The notes under the pieces were generated by a model that worked only from the letters and a program-made list of their open reading frames with translations, did no database searches and was not told where the DNA came from. A program made the position numbers and the translations under genes. 64,000 nucleotides of DNA from Euborellia annulipes. Taxonomy: Eukaryota > Arthropoda > Insecta > Dermaptera > Anisolabididae. Positions 34,252 through 48,100 of the stretch are shown here, one piece after another (the first letter of the stretch is position 1; the number at the start of each line of letters is the position of its first letter). The DNA lies in contig JAKCPI010002432.1 in assembly GCA_023213315.1 (NCBI GenBank), positions 1 through 64,000 of the forward strand, written 5' to 3'.

Positions 34252-34515
34252 AGTTTTTAATTATAGACCACATTTTTGTATTAATTATTTATTAAATAAT
34301 GTATAACGTTTCAACTGCTTATTCTGCAGTCGTTTTCAAAAACTGTGCTTTTGCTTCGGAAAATGTGTTAATCGTACCTTATAGGTTAGTTCACCTGAGT
34401 CGAAGCTCGTGCACAGTACTTGAAAACGACTGCAGATTAAGCAGTCGAAACGTTGTACAGTATTTATATTTTTAATAAATAATTAATACAAAAATATGGC
34501 CTATAATTAAAAACT
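34252..34515. mobile_element. Fold-back element with hammerhead-like motifs (34.4 kb)
   Basis: Arms at 34252-34350 and 34410-34515 match in inverse around TTAATTATTTATTAAA and the motif. The plus-strand copy reads GUAC, UUGAAAA, extra C, stem II GACUGC/GCAGUC, GAAA, CGUU, GUAC. The CUGANGA box is altered, so cleavage is doubtful, but stems I and II pair well. Confidence 0.7.
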
Positions 34516-37500
34516 TCCATAATGAATATAATTTCAATATTTCCTTAGAATATTGTGGGTGAAACGCATAATTTTTTTTTTCAATAAATTTTATATTATG
34601 AACATGTTTATATAAAATGTTTTAACATGCAATTTCATTCACAATATTTTACGAAAATATTGAAATTGAAATGAAATTGAAAAAGACACGTATATATATA
34701 TATATAATACAAATAATATTATTATTTTTTGTTAAATTTATTAATGCATAAAAAAAAGAATGCATCGCGTCTTTTATTTATAAATTCAACTTGTTAGATC
34801 TATATACTCAAGTGAACTAACCTCTAAGGGCCCATTATGTACAAAAAATGCACGCAACAGTCCCTTAGAGTAGGAGCAAGTGCACAGTATTTGAAAACGA
34901 CATCAGACATTGTTGATAATGGAATATTTCTGTTAGGTGCGCGTTAAATTTAATTGCTAATCCTCGAAAACCAAGCTAATGCAGTTTTTCTACCATCAGA
35001 ATAAACTTAAATTATTCAAAATCAATTTTATAATTCTTGTCATCCCCTTGTAAGATGGATTCGCAACTTCCTTAACAAGATTTTCTTTTTTTTTTTATTC
35101 ATAATTTGATGGATGTGAACATGTCTAATAATAGTTGATACAACTATCATCTTTAATAAGGCATCGGCTGCAGAGAGTTATTCTAAAAATCTCTTTTTCT
35201 ATATAAATAATATGTTTATAAATACATATACGTAATATAATATATGCAATTATAAACATATATATAATTTTTCTAATATTAAGGCAAACACGCAAGCAAG
35301 ACAACTTTTTTTAAGCCCCATTTTAGGGCGCCAGGGATCGAATTATTTATTTATTTATTTATTTTTTATATCAATCAATAATAAAGAAAATAATTTTGAA
35401 AAGATTTTTAGAATTATCAATTATTGCATTCATTCTGAATTCTTGATTTGTCACTTTTTAGGTCCGTGAACAAGGCTACATTATTTTATCTATATTATCT
35501 AACGACTTGCTCTAATATACAATATACCTCTATTATTAAATATTTTTTTGTATTTTTTTAAATTTTTTGATAAAATAATGAAAAAAAAAAAAATTAAAAT
35601 AAACTAATACATAAAAAAAAACATATCCCAATAGTTAATAATAATAATAATAAGCGAAATAAAAGAAAAAAAAAATATTTTAAAATGGAAATAAACATTA
35701 TGAGCCTGACTTAGTTTAAACACATTAAGTAGTCAACTTTTTCTAGTTTTTTTTTTTTTTTTTTTTTGGTGGTTCAATCTATAAACAATGACTTTGTGTG
35801 AAGTATTGGTTCGTTTTGAGAATGGTGCACAATGGAGTAGGCGTATATGTTACTTTTTATGTGTGTATAAATAGACATTGATGTATAGTTTTTTTTTTTT
35901 TGAAAAATAACTCGAAGATATTAGATAGAGAAAAGTGGCCATTACATTACATTTACATATTAAGGTAATTTAAGATATTAATTTCGTGCGCATCTATATC
36001 AGACAGCTGGCTTCAGAATTCTGGTCTAAAATTTAAAGAGGCTTCAAGCCCTTCTTTTTTTTTATATAATAAAAATATTGTTCTCTGTTAGCAAAGAATT
36101 TTTCTATTTTAAAGTTTTGATTATAATGGATCAAAATCTTTAAATATATATGTATGTATATGTAAATATAAATACATATATATATATATATTTCGTGAAA
36201 AAAGATTAATCCATTTTAAATAAATAAGTAATTAAATTCATTTTAAAAAATTTATCACAATAATGGCAACGGCTTGAGCTTGACATTTTATTATTTTCCT
36301 GAAGCAGCGCACGATTTGGATTTTGGCCCATCATGAACCATGCTTAAAAAACTACTTATTACCCATATCACAAAGGATGAAGTCCCATGAAACCAATAAT
36401 TAACATAATAATAACATTCCTTTTTTTTTTAAGTTTTATATATATATAGATATGTGTGTTTATATATATAAAACTTTAAACAAAATGATATTATAAATTT
36501 AATGTACAAGTCATCATCTTGGAAGGCCTTTTTTTGTAATCAAATCATCATTATAATAAATTTCGTTTCAAACGTCACACAAGACACTCAAAACAATTAC
36601 AACCAAATTATTTTATTTTAAAATGAGATTATATATATATATATATTTATAAAAATTAATAGCCTATCGGGATGATTGATTTAAAAATTGAATCACGATT
36701 ATGACAAATAAATGGCGAGGTCTTTTATGAATAATTTTGCTTTTTAAGTCATAATCACGATTATATTAATTAATTTGACTGAGTTTTTCCATAATCTTTC
36801 AAGGTATTTTGATCTATGGAAGAAGACGGCTTAAAGTAAAATAAAAACAGTTAGGTCTATATTCCTTAAGCTGATTATTTTTATAAGTATATATTCTTTT
36901 TTTTGGTCAGATTCCTTATACTTATTAAACCTCATCAATTCACAATTTTTTAAAATAATTCATTTATTTTTTTTTTTAGATTTTTTAAATATTTTTTTTT
37001 TATCCCTTAAATATTTTCATTTCACTAAGCAGGAGGTCAAGAAAATCAACTAGAGTTGAAAATTACAGTTATTTGGCAGACTTATTAGCTATCTATATAC
37101 ATTACGTTTATATATATATATATATATATTTATATGTTTGTATGGATATATATATATATAAAATTTGTATCTAAACATCATTATATCTCACTTATAACTG
37201 TTCACATGAAAAGTCAACATTTATTAAATTTCTATATAATCAATTAGAGTAAGACAATTGATATGGCTTTGTTGTTTCTACTTTTTTTTTTTTTGGATTT
37301 TATCATTTTTTTAAAGACATAATTTATCTTAGTTTATAGTCAAGGATAAAACTGTTTACCCTTTTTTCATAATACGATACATTGTACAATAGTTAAATTA
37401 TCTCTTAAGACCAGTGGCACTTTTTTAATTACTAAATTTAAAATACTGGGAATTTCGTTTTTTTTATTTTAATTTGTCTATTTAGATCCAAACAATATAA

Positions 37501-37924
37501 ATATATATTTTTTAAAATTAATAAATATAACATTTATTTATACTTTGCCTCAAACAAATAATAAAATAATTGAAAAATTTGTTACTTTGGTGTTGTTGAT
37601 AAATAGACTCAATATTGATATATACTGTAGATATATATCATTGTTGGAAGGCTGTGGTAACACTGCAAATCCACGTTTAATTAGTTTAAAGCCATTTTAA
37701 AACTTTATATTGTCTATTAGTTTAAGTTCCAGCCCTAAATCTCATGTTAATACTTTGTTAAATTGATTTAGAATAAAATTTTTTTCTAATCAAATTTTTT
37801 TTTGACAAATTTGTCAAATTAAAAATTGTTTTTAAGTAAAATATAATGAGTTTTTTTTTTTTTTTTTAATTTTCCTCATAGAGCCCAAAATCACCGTCTT
37901 CTTATTAAAAATATATATACATAA

Positions 37925-38127
37925 ACAGGGTGATTTTTTTATCGCGAGATTATATATCTCAGAAACATCTAATTATGAAAAAAGTTGCATATAAAAGATA
38001 TTTATTATCGAGAGGAAAACGAAACTATCCTATTCCGTTTTGACTTAAAAACTTTTATTTGAAATATTTTTTCCTAAAATTATGTTTCTAAGATAAAAAT
38101 ACAGTCTTGTAAAAAAAGTCACCCTGT
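37925..38127. mobile_element. Tc1/mariner-like MITE
   Basis: Ends ACAGGGTGATTTTTTTA and its near complement TAAAAAAAGTCACCCTGT, 203 bp, with AT-rich flanks. Confidence 0.65.
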
Positions 38128-38781
38128 ATTTATAGAGATTAAAATTTAGAGAGCCAAATAAAATAACAAAAAAAAAAAAAACGAATATTTCTATTATATA
38201 TATATATTATCATTGTCCTCTATAAATTTTGAATTTCAGATTGAAACCAATATAGGCCGCAGTAATTTTAAATTTTTATATGTGGATTCACCTGAGATTC
38301 TTTTGTCTTATTTTAAAAATGTGTACCATGAAATGTGCCTTTTTCTAAAATTTTTTTATTTTTGATCACTTAAATATCTTATTTTTAAGTATTAAATTTC
38401 CAAAATAGTGAACAATATATATATATATATATGTAGCAATATATTTTTCTATAGATAATATTATATTATTAAATTTGATAATTTTCTTTTTTTTTTTTGT
38501 AAAAATTAAAGACATAAAAGAGAAAAATGACTTTTGTTAGAATAGTAATTGATTAATTTTAAGAATAGCATCACAAGACCGCAAATATATATTTATTCAT
38601 TTATAGCTTATATATATTTTTATTTTATATATAAACATAAATCTATATATATATATATGTATATGTGTGTTGGTCACAGAGGTATATACCCTTGAGAACA
38701 TACTCTCGTTAATTTCTCTCAAATTTATAGTCAGTAAGCGCATATATGCAAAATATCTTTCATTTGTATCATTACTTATTC

Positions 38782-38847
<66 letters not shown>
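38782..38847. repeat. (ATT)n microsatellite
   Basis: About 22 perfect units. Open frames across it (poly-Leu or poly-Asn) are artefacts of the repeat. Confidence 0.95.
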
Positions 38848-41800
38848 ACGCACACAGTAAGAAGCAAAAAAGGCAAGGACTGGACTGGATTTTGTTAATG
38901 AAATCGTTCATTTGTTTGTTTCTTCGAATATATATACAAACATGAGTGATCACGGGTCACTTAACTAACCACCCGTTATTTAGACCCTTGGATCTATTGA
39001 GCTACAAATTGTTTCCAACCTCCTTTCAGAGATTTGAAATGTTAATTTATATATACAAATATATATATATTACATTTATATATATATATGTATATTTGTT
39101 GAAATATTTTTTAAATTTTTTTTTTACATTTTTTTATTTTTTTATTTTAATTTTAAATGATATATATATATATATATATTTTTCTTTTCTATATATTATT
39201 TTGAGAAAAAGGACACAAATTAAAAAACAGCCACAATTATGTACGTATCACTAAAGCCTGTCATTTTAAAAAGGCTTTTTTTCAATTAGAGCTAGTTTTA
39301 TTTTTAAGGGTGTTTTTTTTTTATTTTGCCTATCATAAATTTCTTGGTTTTTGGTTTTTTGCAATTGCTCAAACAAAGTTGCATTAAAAAACACCAATAC
39401 AAGCACACACGCACTTATTCAACAACATTCAATATATAATTTGACAATCACTCAGACCAAAAAACATTAAAAAAAAAAAAAACACACGCGCGCCCGCCCG
39501 CGGATTTAATTAAAAAATATTTTTACAAGTCAGAATGTTCTTTTGAAAATTGACGACACTTTTGGTGTGAGAGTGTGAATGTTGTTTTCACTTCGAAATA
39601 TGAAGAATAATAATTTTATAAGTTGAATATCACAATAATTAGAATGAGGGTTTTTTTTTTTTGGGGACCTGAGGGTGAAAATAGAGTCGCGGGCTTGCGT
39701 CAATCTTCTGCGAGTTGATATAGAGGGTTTGTTATTATCTTGTTATTACTAGCAATTATTATTATTATTATTAATTATTATTATTATATTATATTAACAT
39801 TTCTAAGTCTCCACGAGAGAATGCACTTTGATTCCTTTTAAATTAGTTTTTTTTTTTTTTTTTTTTTTTTTTTTCAAATTCCTTATTCTTATCATATCTT
39901 ATTAATCTATTTGACTTAAAATTATGTAGAATAATGCTAAAATTATTAACAATATAATTATATTGTGTTATCTCTTAAATTTTAAATAACTTCATTTGGT
40001 ATATTGTTGGCTAAAAGAGAACATCCTTCAGAAGATGTTCATAAAAACTTGGATAATGTTTTAAAGAAATGAAATAATTATAAAAGAATGATATACTAAG
40101 AATGTACACAGATACTTGTGAAGATTTTGAGGACTTCACAAATGTGTTTAAAAATTTTTTTTTTTTTTTTAATTTTTTAAAATTTTTTTTTGGGGTTTTT
40201 CAAATTTTTTTTTTATAATCTACCACTAACAATAACAAAAATTGGCATTTGTTAATTCTGTAGCTTTCCCTACTGATATTAAAATAATCAGTAAAATATT
40301 ATCACTAAATAATTAGTTTGGAACCTTTAGACCAAGCCCTTGTGCTCCATTTCGTCAGTAAAATAAAATTTAAAATCGATTTATCAGAAATTTCGACGAA
40401 ATCAAGGAGAATGTCCAAGAGCTTTTAATTTGATTGGTATTTTCTTATATACATATATAAGTATATTTTGTATCAGTATATGTATATATAGATATAAACA
40501 TATATATAGAGTATGTATATATATTTATATGTATAAATACTTATATTTATATTGCACTGTGTACACATATGATCAAAATAAAAAATTATGATTTAAAATA
40601 TAATATATATACATATTTATTTATGTATATATATTATATATATATATGAAATAGAGAGAGCTTATCGTGAGGGGTTAATATTTGACGAAAAATTTTCTTA
40701 TTTTTTTTAAATTTTTTTTTTTATTTTTAAAAATTTTTTTAATTAAAGTTGTTTAGTTATTATTTTTTTTTTTTTTTTTCATTTTTTCATAAAAGAAAGC
40801 CACTCGGAAGTCACAGCACAGTTGAAAATACAATGTTTATTTATATTATATATAAATATATATATATTTATAACTACATAAATATATGTAGACATACATA
40901 TATATATACATATTTATATATACATATATATATTATATTTAAAATTACTTTTGCACCTAATATTTACGCGTATTTATTTCAAAAAATACCAGTTCAGAGA
41001 AAGAGTTTAGAGTCAGAGAAATATATATATATTAGTTATGTTTCCCCTCAAGACTGACACCGGGTTTGTTGTCGCTTTTGTTGTACAAGCTCGTCATTCT
41101 CTGGTGTAATAATTCATTGTTATATTTTACGTGCATTTTTTTTAAATATATATAATTTACATTTCACATATATGTATTCCCTAAATTCTCGCCATCGGTT
41201 TCGATATTTAAATCAATAATCAATAAAAAATAAAACAATTAGAACAAAATTCGCACTAAAGCGAATAATTAGAGATAAATTGTACATGGGGGGGGAGGGC
41301 TTTGTTTTAGTGTAGCACAGCAAAAACACTGGAAGTTTCTTAACCATTATGTTACGTAAGATTAATATATATATATTTATAAACGATTCTACATCACAAA
41401 GTGAACACGACATTGATATATATACATATACATATAATTAAAATATGTATATGTATACATATGGCGGGGGTTTATATATTTTATTTTTATTTCAGGGATT
41501 TGATAAGGGTATTTTTGTTTAAATATATCTTTATATATTAATATATTATTAAATACTCGACGTGCAGTCTGATTGTAGTTTAAGAAATACTTAAATAATA
41601 AAATGTTTAATTTATAATTAACATAGTGCTAAAAGAAAGCGCGGGGTACCAAAATTATAAACCATTTTTATAATCTATAATTATATATAAATGTATTTTT
41701 TTCTTAAAAGGTAATTTATATATATATATTTTTATTTTATATAACTTTTTGATAAGGAAGTTGAGATCACAGGTTCGGAGAGATAATATCGTGCCCTGCA

Positions 41801-42031
41801 TTTTATTGCCGGATCTGTCGTCATTTAGAGATTGGTAATTTGGAGAGCTTTTTTTTTAAGATTCTTATCTTTAACTTATTGTAAAATTTTTGGACTATCT
41901 TAGACAATATTTTAAAAAAAAAGCAGTTAAAGCTTTTGTGCAACAATGAAATAATAAAATAATAAAATAATAAAATTAATTAAAATAATAAAAAAATTAA
42001 AATTGATAAAAATCTAACAATGGTTTGTTTG

Positions 42032-42063
<32 letters not shown>

Positions 42064-42130
42064 CAAAATTTTGTCCAAGAATAGTTTCGAAGATTAGATT
42101 AAAAAAGTGGGAGGGCTTTTATAATTGTAG

Positions 42131-45100
42131 TTACATGGATTCGCCGCCCAAAAGATCGCCGGGCAGGAACGAATTAAGCGAGGACGGTGTTGCCCGATGT
42201 TGATCCACGGCATTTGAATTGGAACTGCCGCCGTCGACCAAACCACCAGAGCCCCATAATGCACTAGCTGAAGAGGTAGTCTGCGGCCAAAGTTGACTGG
42301 ATGCCGCAGCTGCACCGCCTCCGGCTCCGCTGCTCGTCCACGTGTCGGTGTTGCTGGTCGGAGGAGCTTGTGAGGCGTTGCCTTTAGCTGCGGCTGCCGC
42401 TGCAGCTGCCGCAGCCGCTGCAGCAGCAGCTACTGCAGCTGATGGAGGCCCGCGCCCCCAACCGGGCTGACCTGACCCCGGGGGTTGGCTAGGTGCTTGT
42501 TGAGGTTGTTGAGCAGAAGAGGCCAGGCCCAAATGATGCAAGATGCTATGAACTTCGGAATCCCCGGGAGATTCCGTGAATATCGTCGTGTTGCTCAGCA
42601 CACAATTATTTAATGCGCTTTGAGCCTAAAACAACAAATATATTTTATTTGTAGATTGAGAATGTTTCGTCTAATTTCTTGGATTAGAAAAAATTTAAGT
42701 TTATTCTTAAATTTAATTAAATAATCATCTAATTATAGATAAATAAATAACACAAGGAGTTTCAAAAGTATTTTATTTTTGCTTATGAGGAATTCGACGT
42801 TAATACGTCATCTTCAGAGCTATGTGTCATAGCTAGTTAATAAGCCATCTTCAGGGATATGTGTTATATCTCTGAAGATGACGTATTAACGAAATGCGCA
42901 TAAGCTAACTTTTGAAACTTAACCTTGTGTAGTTTATTTATCTATAATTAGATGATAAATTAATTAAATTTAAGAATGTTTCAGCTAGTGCCAACGGTGA
43001 AGTCTTTAGATTATATTAGTTTATCCTTTTTAAAAATTAGGAAGAGAAAATATTGGGGCAGCAAAATCAAAGCCTTAGGATGTCATATGCCGAAGGAATC
43101 GTTTCAGAAGAAATTTTATTTGCTCATCTTCAGTTTGGTATAATTTAGCCACAAAGTTGTACTATTCATTGACGCTCAAAAGTCTGTGCACATGTATATT
43201 TTGTGAAAAGACAAAACGAGAATCCATTCGAGAGCTAATTGATTCTAGGATAGACAGTCACCACTGAGCTCCAGCTCGTCAACCCGCATTTTATATAAAA
43301 GGACTAAAGATAGACAAATATAATCCGAAACGTCTCCTTTGGCATTTGGTATGCAAAGCCTTTGCTGCTCCAGTACTTTTCCTTCCTATTTTCAAACATC
43401 AACAACTTCTCTCCTAATAATATTTATTCATTTTAATCTGCACTGGGACTGATCAGGGACTTGAATAATTTTATTAGTGTAAGAGTACAGATAGGAGAAA
43501 AAAATATCCATGCTTCATTAGTATGATTTAATTTGAGGTAAGATAGTTGAAGAAAGCGAACAGATTTTTATTTTTCAGAATATTTATTTAATCTAATGGC
43601 GATCGATTTCGTCACGTGGACATCGTCAGGCCAGCTGGAATTAAAATTTACAATTATTACAATTTAAACAAATTTGCACAAATATCATCTCGGTACAATC
43701 AATTAAATATATATATATATGAGAATATTCATTATTTTTTGGGGGAATATTCTCATTTCGGGGAAATATTCTCATATATATATATATTTGATTGATTGTA
43801 CCGAGATGATATTTGTGCAAATTTGTTTAAATTGAAATAATTGTAAATTTTAATTCCAGCTGGCCTGACGATGTCCACGTGACGAAATCGATCGCCATTA
43901 GATTAAATAAATATTCTGAAAAATAAAAATCTGTTCGCTTTCTTCAACTATCTTACCTCAAATTGACAATGGCAACAGAAATAGAGCAATATATTCAACG
44001 TATGATTTAATTAATTGTATTGGTTTGCATGAAAACTTACTTTGTTGGCTTCTTCGCGAGAACTATATAAGGCCAACGCGATGCCATGATTCAGGTACAA
44101 ATGAAAGCTATCGAGAGGTCCATGTTGCAAACACAGAGTTTTTAGAGTGGAGCCGTCAATTTGCGGCGTAAGGTTCTTGAGGAGTAACCAGCCGCGACCG
44201 GAACCGCCGGGGCCAGATGATTGTGGCACTCCACTCCAAGCACCACTGGAACCACCACGAATGCCGGTTAAAGCACCCCAGCCGTTACTGGCACTTGAGT
44301 TGCCAGCTGCAGCCGCCGCAGCAGCAGCTGCAGCAACTGCCGCTGCTGTTGCTCCCTTCCCAGCCAATCCAGGAGGCGGACCTCGTGGTTTGTTCATTGG
44401 TGCACCCCAGAGCTCACTAGTTACGGGCGTAGGTTGAGGCGCTTCACTCCACATAGACATACCCTTGCCCATTTTGCTTAGCGGGCTGAAAAAAATGAAA
44501 TAAAAAATTCCAAATAATTATAAAAATTTTTAATGAAAAGGAAGTTTTAAAAATTTCATCTCATCTGACAAGAAGACCCCACCGGATGGTGGGTCACCTT
44601 CGAAAAAGTATTGCAAATCTCAAATACCAGTATTTGTTTTAAAAAGTACTGGAAATTTCAGTACCAGTGCATCAAATTTAAAAGTACTTTAAGTAAAGTA
44701 CTGAAAGTACTTAAATTTACTGAGTAGTTTTTTCAAGTACTAAAAGTACTGAGTACCCCAGCTCTGATTGATGTCCAGATACTCACCTTCGAATCCTGTT
44801 AGTTTAAAAAAATCGGTGACCCATCACCCGTGGGGTCCCCTTGTGAGTAATTAAAGATATTTAATTATTATCATTTTCTATTTCTGTCAAATTAATCAAA
44901 GTTAACCATTTCTATTTAATTTTAAGAACTATGAGTGCATTGGCCCTCAGGCTTGAGGTAGTTGGTAGCGCGCCTGCCTTGTATACCAAGGGTCGAGGGT
45001 TCGGATCCCAGGCAGTCCGAATACCTGGACCCCAATATATATTCATAATAACGGTTATCGTATAAAGTCTTATATAGCCTAAGTTGCCGAAAAAACTGCG

Positions 45101-48100
45101 TGAATGAGAAAAAAGTGCGAGTGTTTTTTTTTATATAAGCTTTATAAACTTACATTGTTAATTGGGCCCTGTTATGCAATGGTGTGTCAAAGACCAAACA
45201 TCGAGTTTTGAGAAAATCAACATTAAATATTTTTGTTTTCATTGGATTATATATAATTTTTGTTGTCAATTGTGCAAGTAACATTAAATATAAATTCTTT
45301 TTGGACATATTTCATAAAAATACTATTAATTATAGCATTTGAAACAATATTCCGTGCTTAAATCAATTTTGAATTTTTTGGTCTTTGACACACCATTGCA
45401 TAACAGGGTCCAATAAGTAGTAGAGAATGTTAATATTTTGCAAGTTGGTTGTCTATTTTTGAATTTTATATATCATTTAAATATGAATTAAAAAAAAATG
45501 ATTAATAAACAGTACAGGTTATAAAAATTTTATGAAGTAATAAATATAAAAATGATAGAAAGATGCAAAATAAAACATCCAGAAACTCTTTGATAAATAA
45601 ATGAAAAAAGATAGAAATATAAACAAACCTGGTAAAAACAGATGATGATGTTGATGATGGAGGATTGAAAGACCAAGTATTGCTGGATAGTGACATTGGA
45701 GCAATTGAATCAACTGCAGAAACAGTTGGTGATGTTTTACTACCCGGATTGAATATTTCAGAGTCTTTTAAGTTGGCTAAGGAAAGTGGAGAACGAACTA
45801 CAGAGCCAGGAGTAATACTTGGATCGTCTTCAATGCTTTTAATAATTTGATTTCCCTAAAAAGAAAAAAAAATTGAAAAAATATTCATTTATTTTATATT
45901 TGTTTATATAAAAAATATATATTACCTTCCATGGTTTCCCTGGTTCGAATTCTGGAACGAGATCAGTGAATGTTGTGGTTGCTGCTGAATTGACTTGCCC
46001 AGAGGTCGAAGATGGCCATGGGTCCTTAGGTTCTCCTGGACCAGTAACATCGGCCCCGGCTGAGTTTGTGGTGTCAGGCCAGCCGGTATCGGAATTAGAC
46101 CGAGTTACGGTACTCCATGTACTAAAAAAAGATTTATTTTTGTATTATTTGTTTAAATCTTCATTCAAATTATTTTTATTAATTTACACTATCAGGCCTA
46201 TTCTCTAAAAACAGACGTTAAAATTTAACATCATAAATTGAGTGTTAAAAATAAGGTAATAACATCGGCGTTAAAAAATGATATTCTCTAAACCAAGTTT
46301 TAACAGCGATGTTAACATTTTAATTTTTTAACGAGCCATATGAAGATGACTACGTTTTCTGCTTGTTCGTGTTTTTACACCCCTCGCGCATGCGCATTGC
46401 TAGATTTGTTATTCTCAATCTAGTAGGCCTATGTGACACACCAGCGTTAAAAATATGATATTCTCTAAACCAAGTTTTAGCCTCGACGTTAACATGTTAC
46501 TTTACTTGTATCTCAAAGCTGTCAAAATCATAACCTTACTTTTCGGTTAAAGACGCCATTTTGATGAATTATATACGGCGTTAAAATATTAAAGGCAACC
46601 CCTAGACATGACAATTAATTTTTAACACTATTGACTAAATGTCAACGCTTTGGAGTTAAAGTTTTTGCTTACTGAATAGTAATTTTAGGCAAGGAGGTTT
46701 TAAATTGAATTAATGTTCATTTCAGATGTTAAAAGTTTACGTTTTTGCTTAGAGAATAGACTTGAATATAAGTTAACTTACCCATCACCAGGACCAAGAA
46801 GAGGATTCATATTTGGGGAGGTGTGACTTGGTGGAAGTCCTCCAGCCACACCTGAATTTCCCCCTGGTTTAGCTGTCGATCCGGGAGCTCGACTGAATTC
46901 ACCGCCTACTTCACCAACACCATCTTTATCGACTGCAGGCAGTTTCCATTGGGATAATCGAGAAGAACCTTGGAACGCATTCTATAAAATTTAAATGAAA
47001 AGAATAATAAATAAAACGAATGTTGTTTGAAGTCGTGGCTGTGTTCTAATTATAATCTCCATCTCTTCATTATAATAAAACGAATGGTAATTTTTAAAAC
47101 TCTAAGGTAGAGACCACATTTTGTATTATTTATTTATTAAAAATATAAATACAACGTTTCGACTGCTTATTCTGCAGGTTTAATTATTGTATTACTTTTT
47201 ATAAATATTATTGGAATAATTTAATAATAATATTTTGTACCAACTAATTAAATTCAAAAAACTTATTGTAACGTGCTCTTTATATAAACATTTGCTTTGA
47301 AGATTGTGTCTAGCTTCATGAGAATGAATATAGATGGCGCTAAAGTTTGTGTCTAATTTCATAGGAATGACTGTAGATGGCGCTTCGTAGTATATAAAAT
47401 GCCCATAACGGTCCCTTAGAGGTTAATTCACTTGAGTAGGAGCAAGTGTACAGTACTTGAAAACGATTGCAAAATAAGCAGTTGAAACCTTGTACAGTAT
47501 TTATATTTTTAATAAATAATTAATAATAAAATGTGGTCTATAAATCCCATAATAATAAAAGATTGAGGTTTCTGCCTATTCGCCATTCACACAACACCTG
47601 AACTATGACTTTCTTGGACACTCATATACACCATAAATATTTAGCTATGTATTAAAAAATTTTAAATAAAAAATAAAAATAAATAATACCTGAGGTTCTT
47701 TATTAATACTAAGGTCGGCAAAATTTGTAAGAGGATCATGGATGTTTTGTTTGAAGAAATCTCCTGCTGCCGGCTGATGTCCTTGTGTTGCTGCCAAATG
47801 GTGTTGCTGTTGTTGATGTTGTTGTTGTTTGACAAAAATGGCTTGTTGAGAGGCAATTTGATTCTACAAAAAATTCATTATGATTAATTTAATTGAACAA
47901 AAATTAATTATTATTATTATTATTATTTTTTTTTTTTATAAATACCTGCAAGTTTTGGATCTGCTGTTTTGTTTTTGTTATCTGTACGGATATGTGAAGC
48001 ACAGTATTCGGAGTATTTTTGTGCGCCTGAACTTGTACGATTGTCTGCCTTTGCATCAGCTCTTGGAGCATTTTAATTTGTTGGAGTAACTGATTGAGCA

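Larger units (their letters stand above)
27800..42130 (-). other. 14-kb AT-rich stretch downstream of the gawky stop; possible long 3' UTR
   Basis: I see no convincing exon on either strand. It holds many T and A runs, (TA)n tracts, an (ATT)n array at about 38782-38847, a fold-back at 34.25-34.5 kb and a MITE at 37.9 kb. Compared with flanking regions, recognisable transposons are sparse. It could be gawky 3' UTR, since vertebrate TNRC6 mRNAs also have long ones, or intergenic. A GC-rich patch at 31180-31270 looks like an old insertion. Confidence 0.35.
43532..43965. mobile_element. Near-perfect fold-back element with two intact hammerhead-like motifs (43.75 kb)
   Basis: Arms at 43532-43738 and 43758-43965 are almost exact inverted copies of ~205 bp. 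Each includes AGCTGGCCTGACGATGTCC. High arm identity implies a young element or arm correction. Confidence 0.85.
42626..44040 (-). other. gw: gawky intron that splits the RRM, built from three fold-back elements
   Basis: The 1.4-kb intron is occupied by fold-backs at 42725-42957, 43030-43400 and 43532-43965, leaving only short unique spacers and the splice sites. Confidence 0.8.

Noticed and set aside
38597..38953. Open frames with poly-Asn or poly-Leu
   Set aside because: They are translations of the (ATT)n microsatellite with TA-rich flanks.
28000..42000. Hidden genes in the AT-rich block
   Set aside because: I looked for coding-like blocks with flanking splice sites on both strands and found none that agreed in phase.
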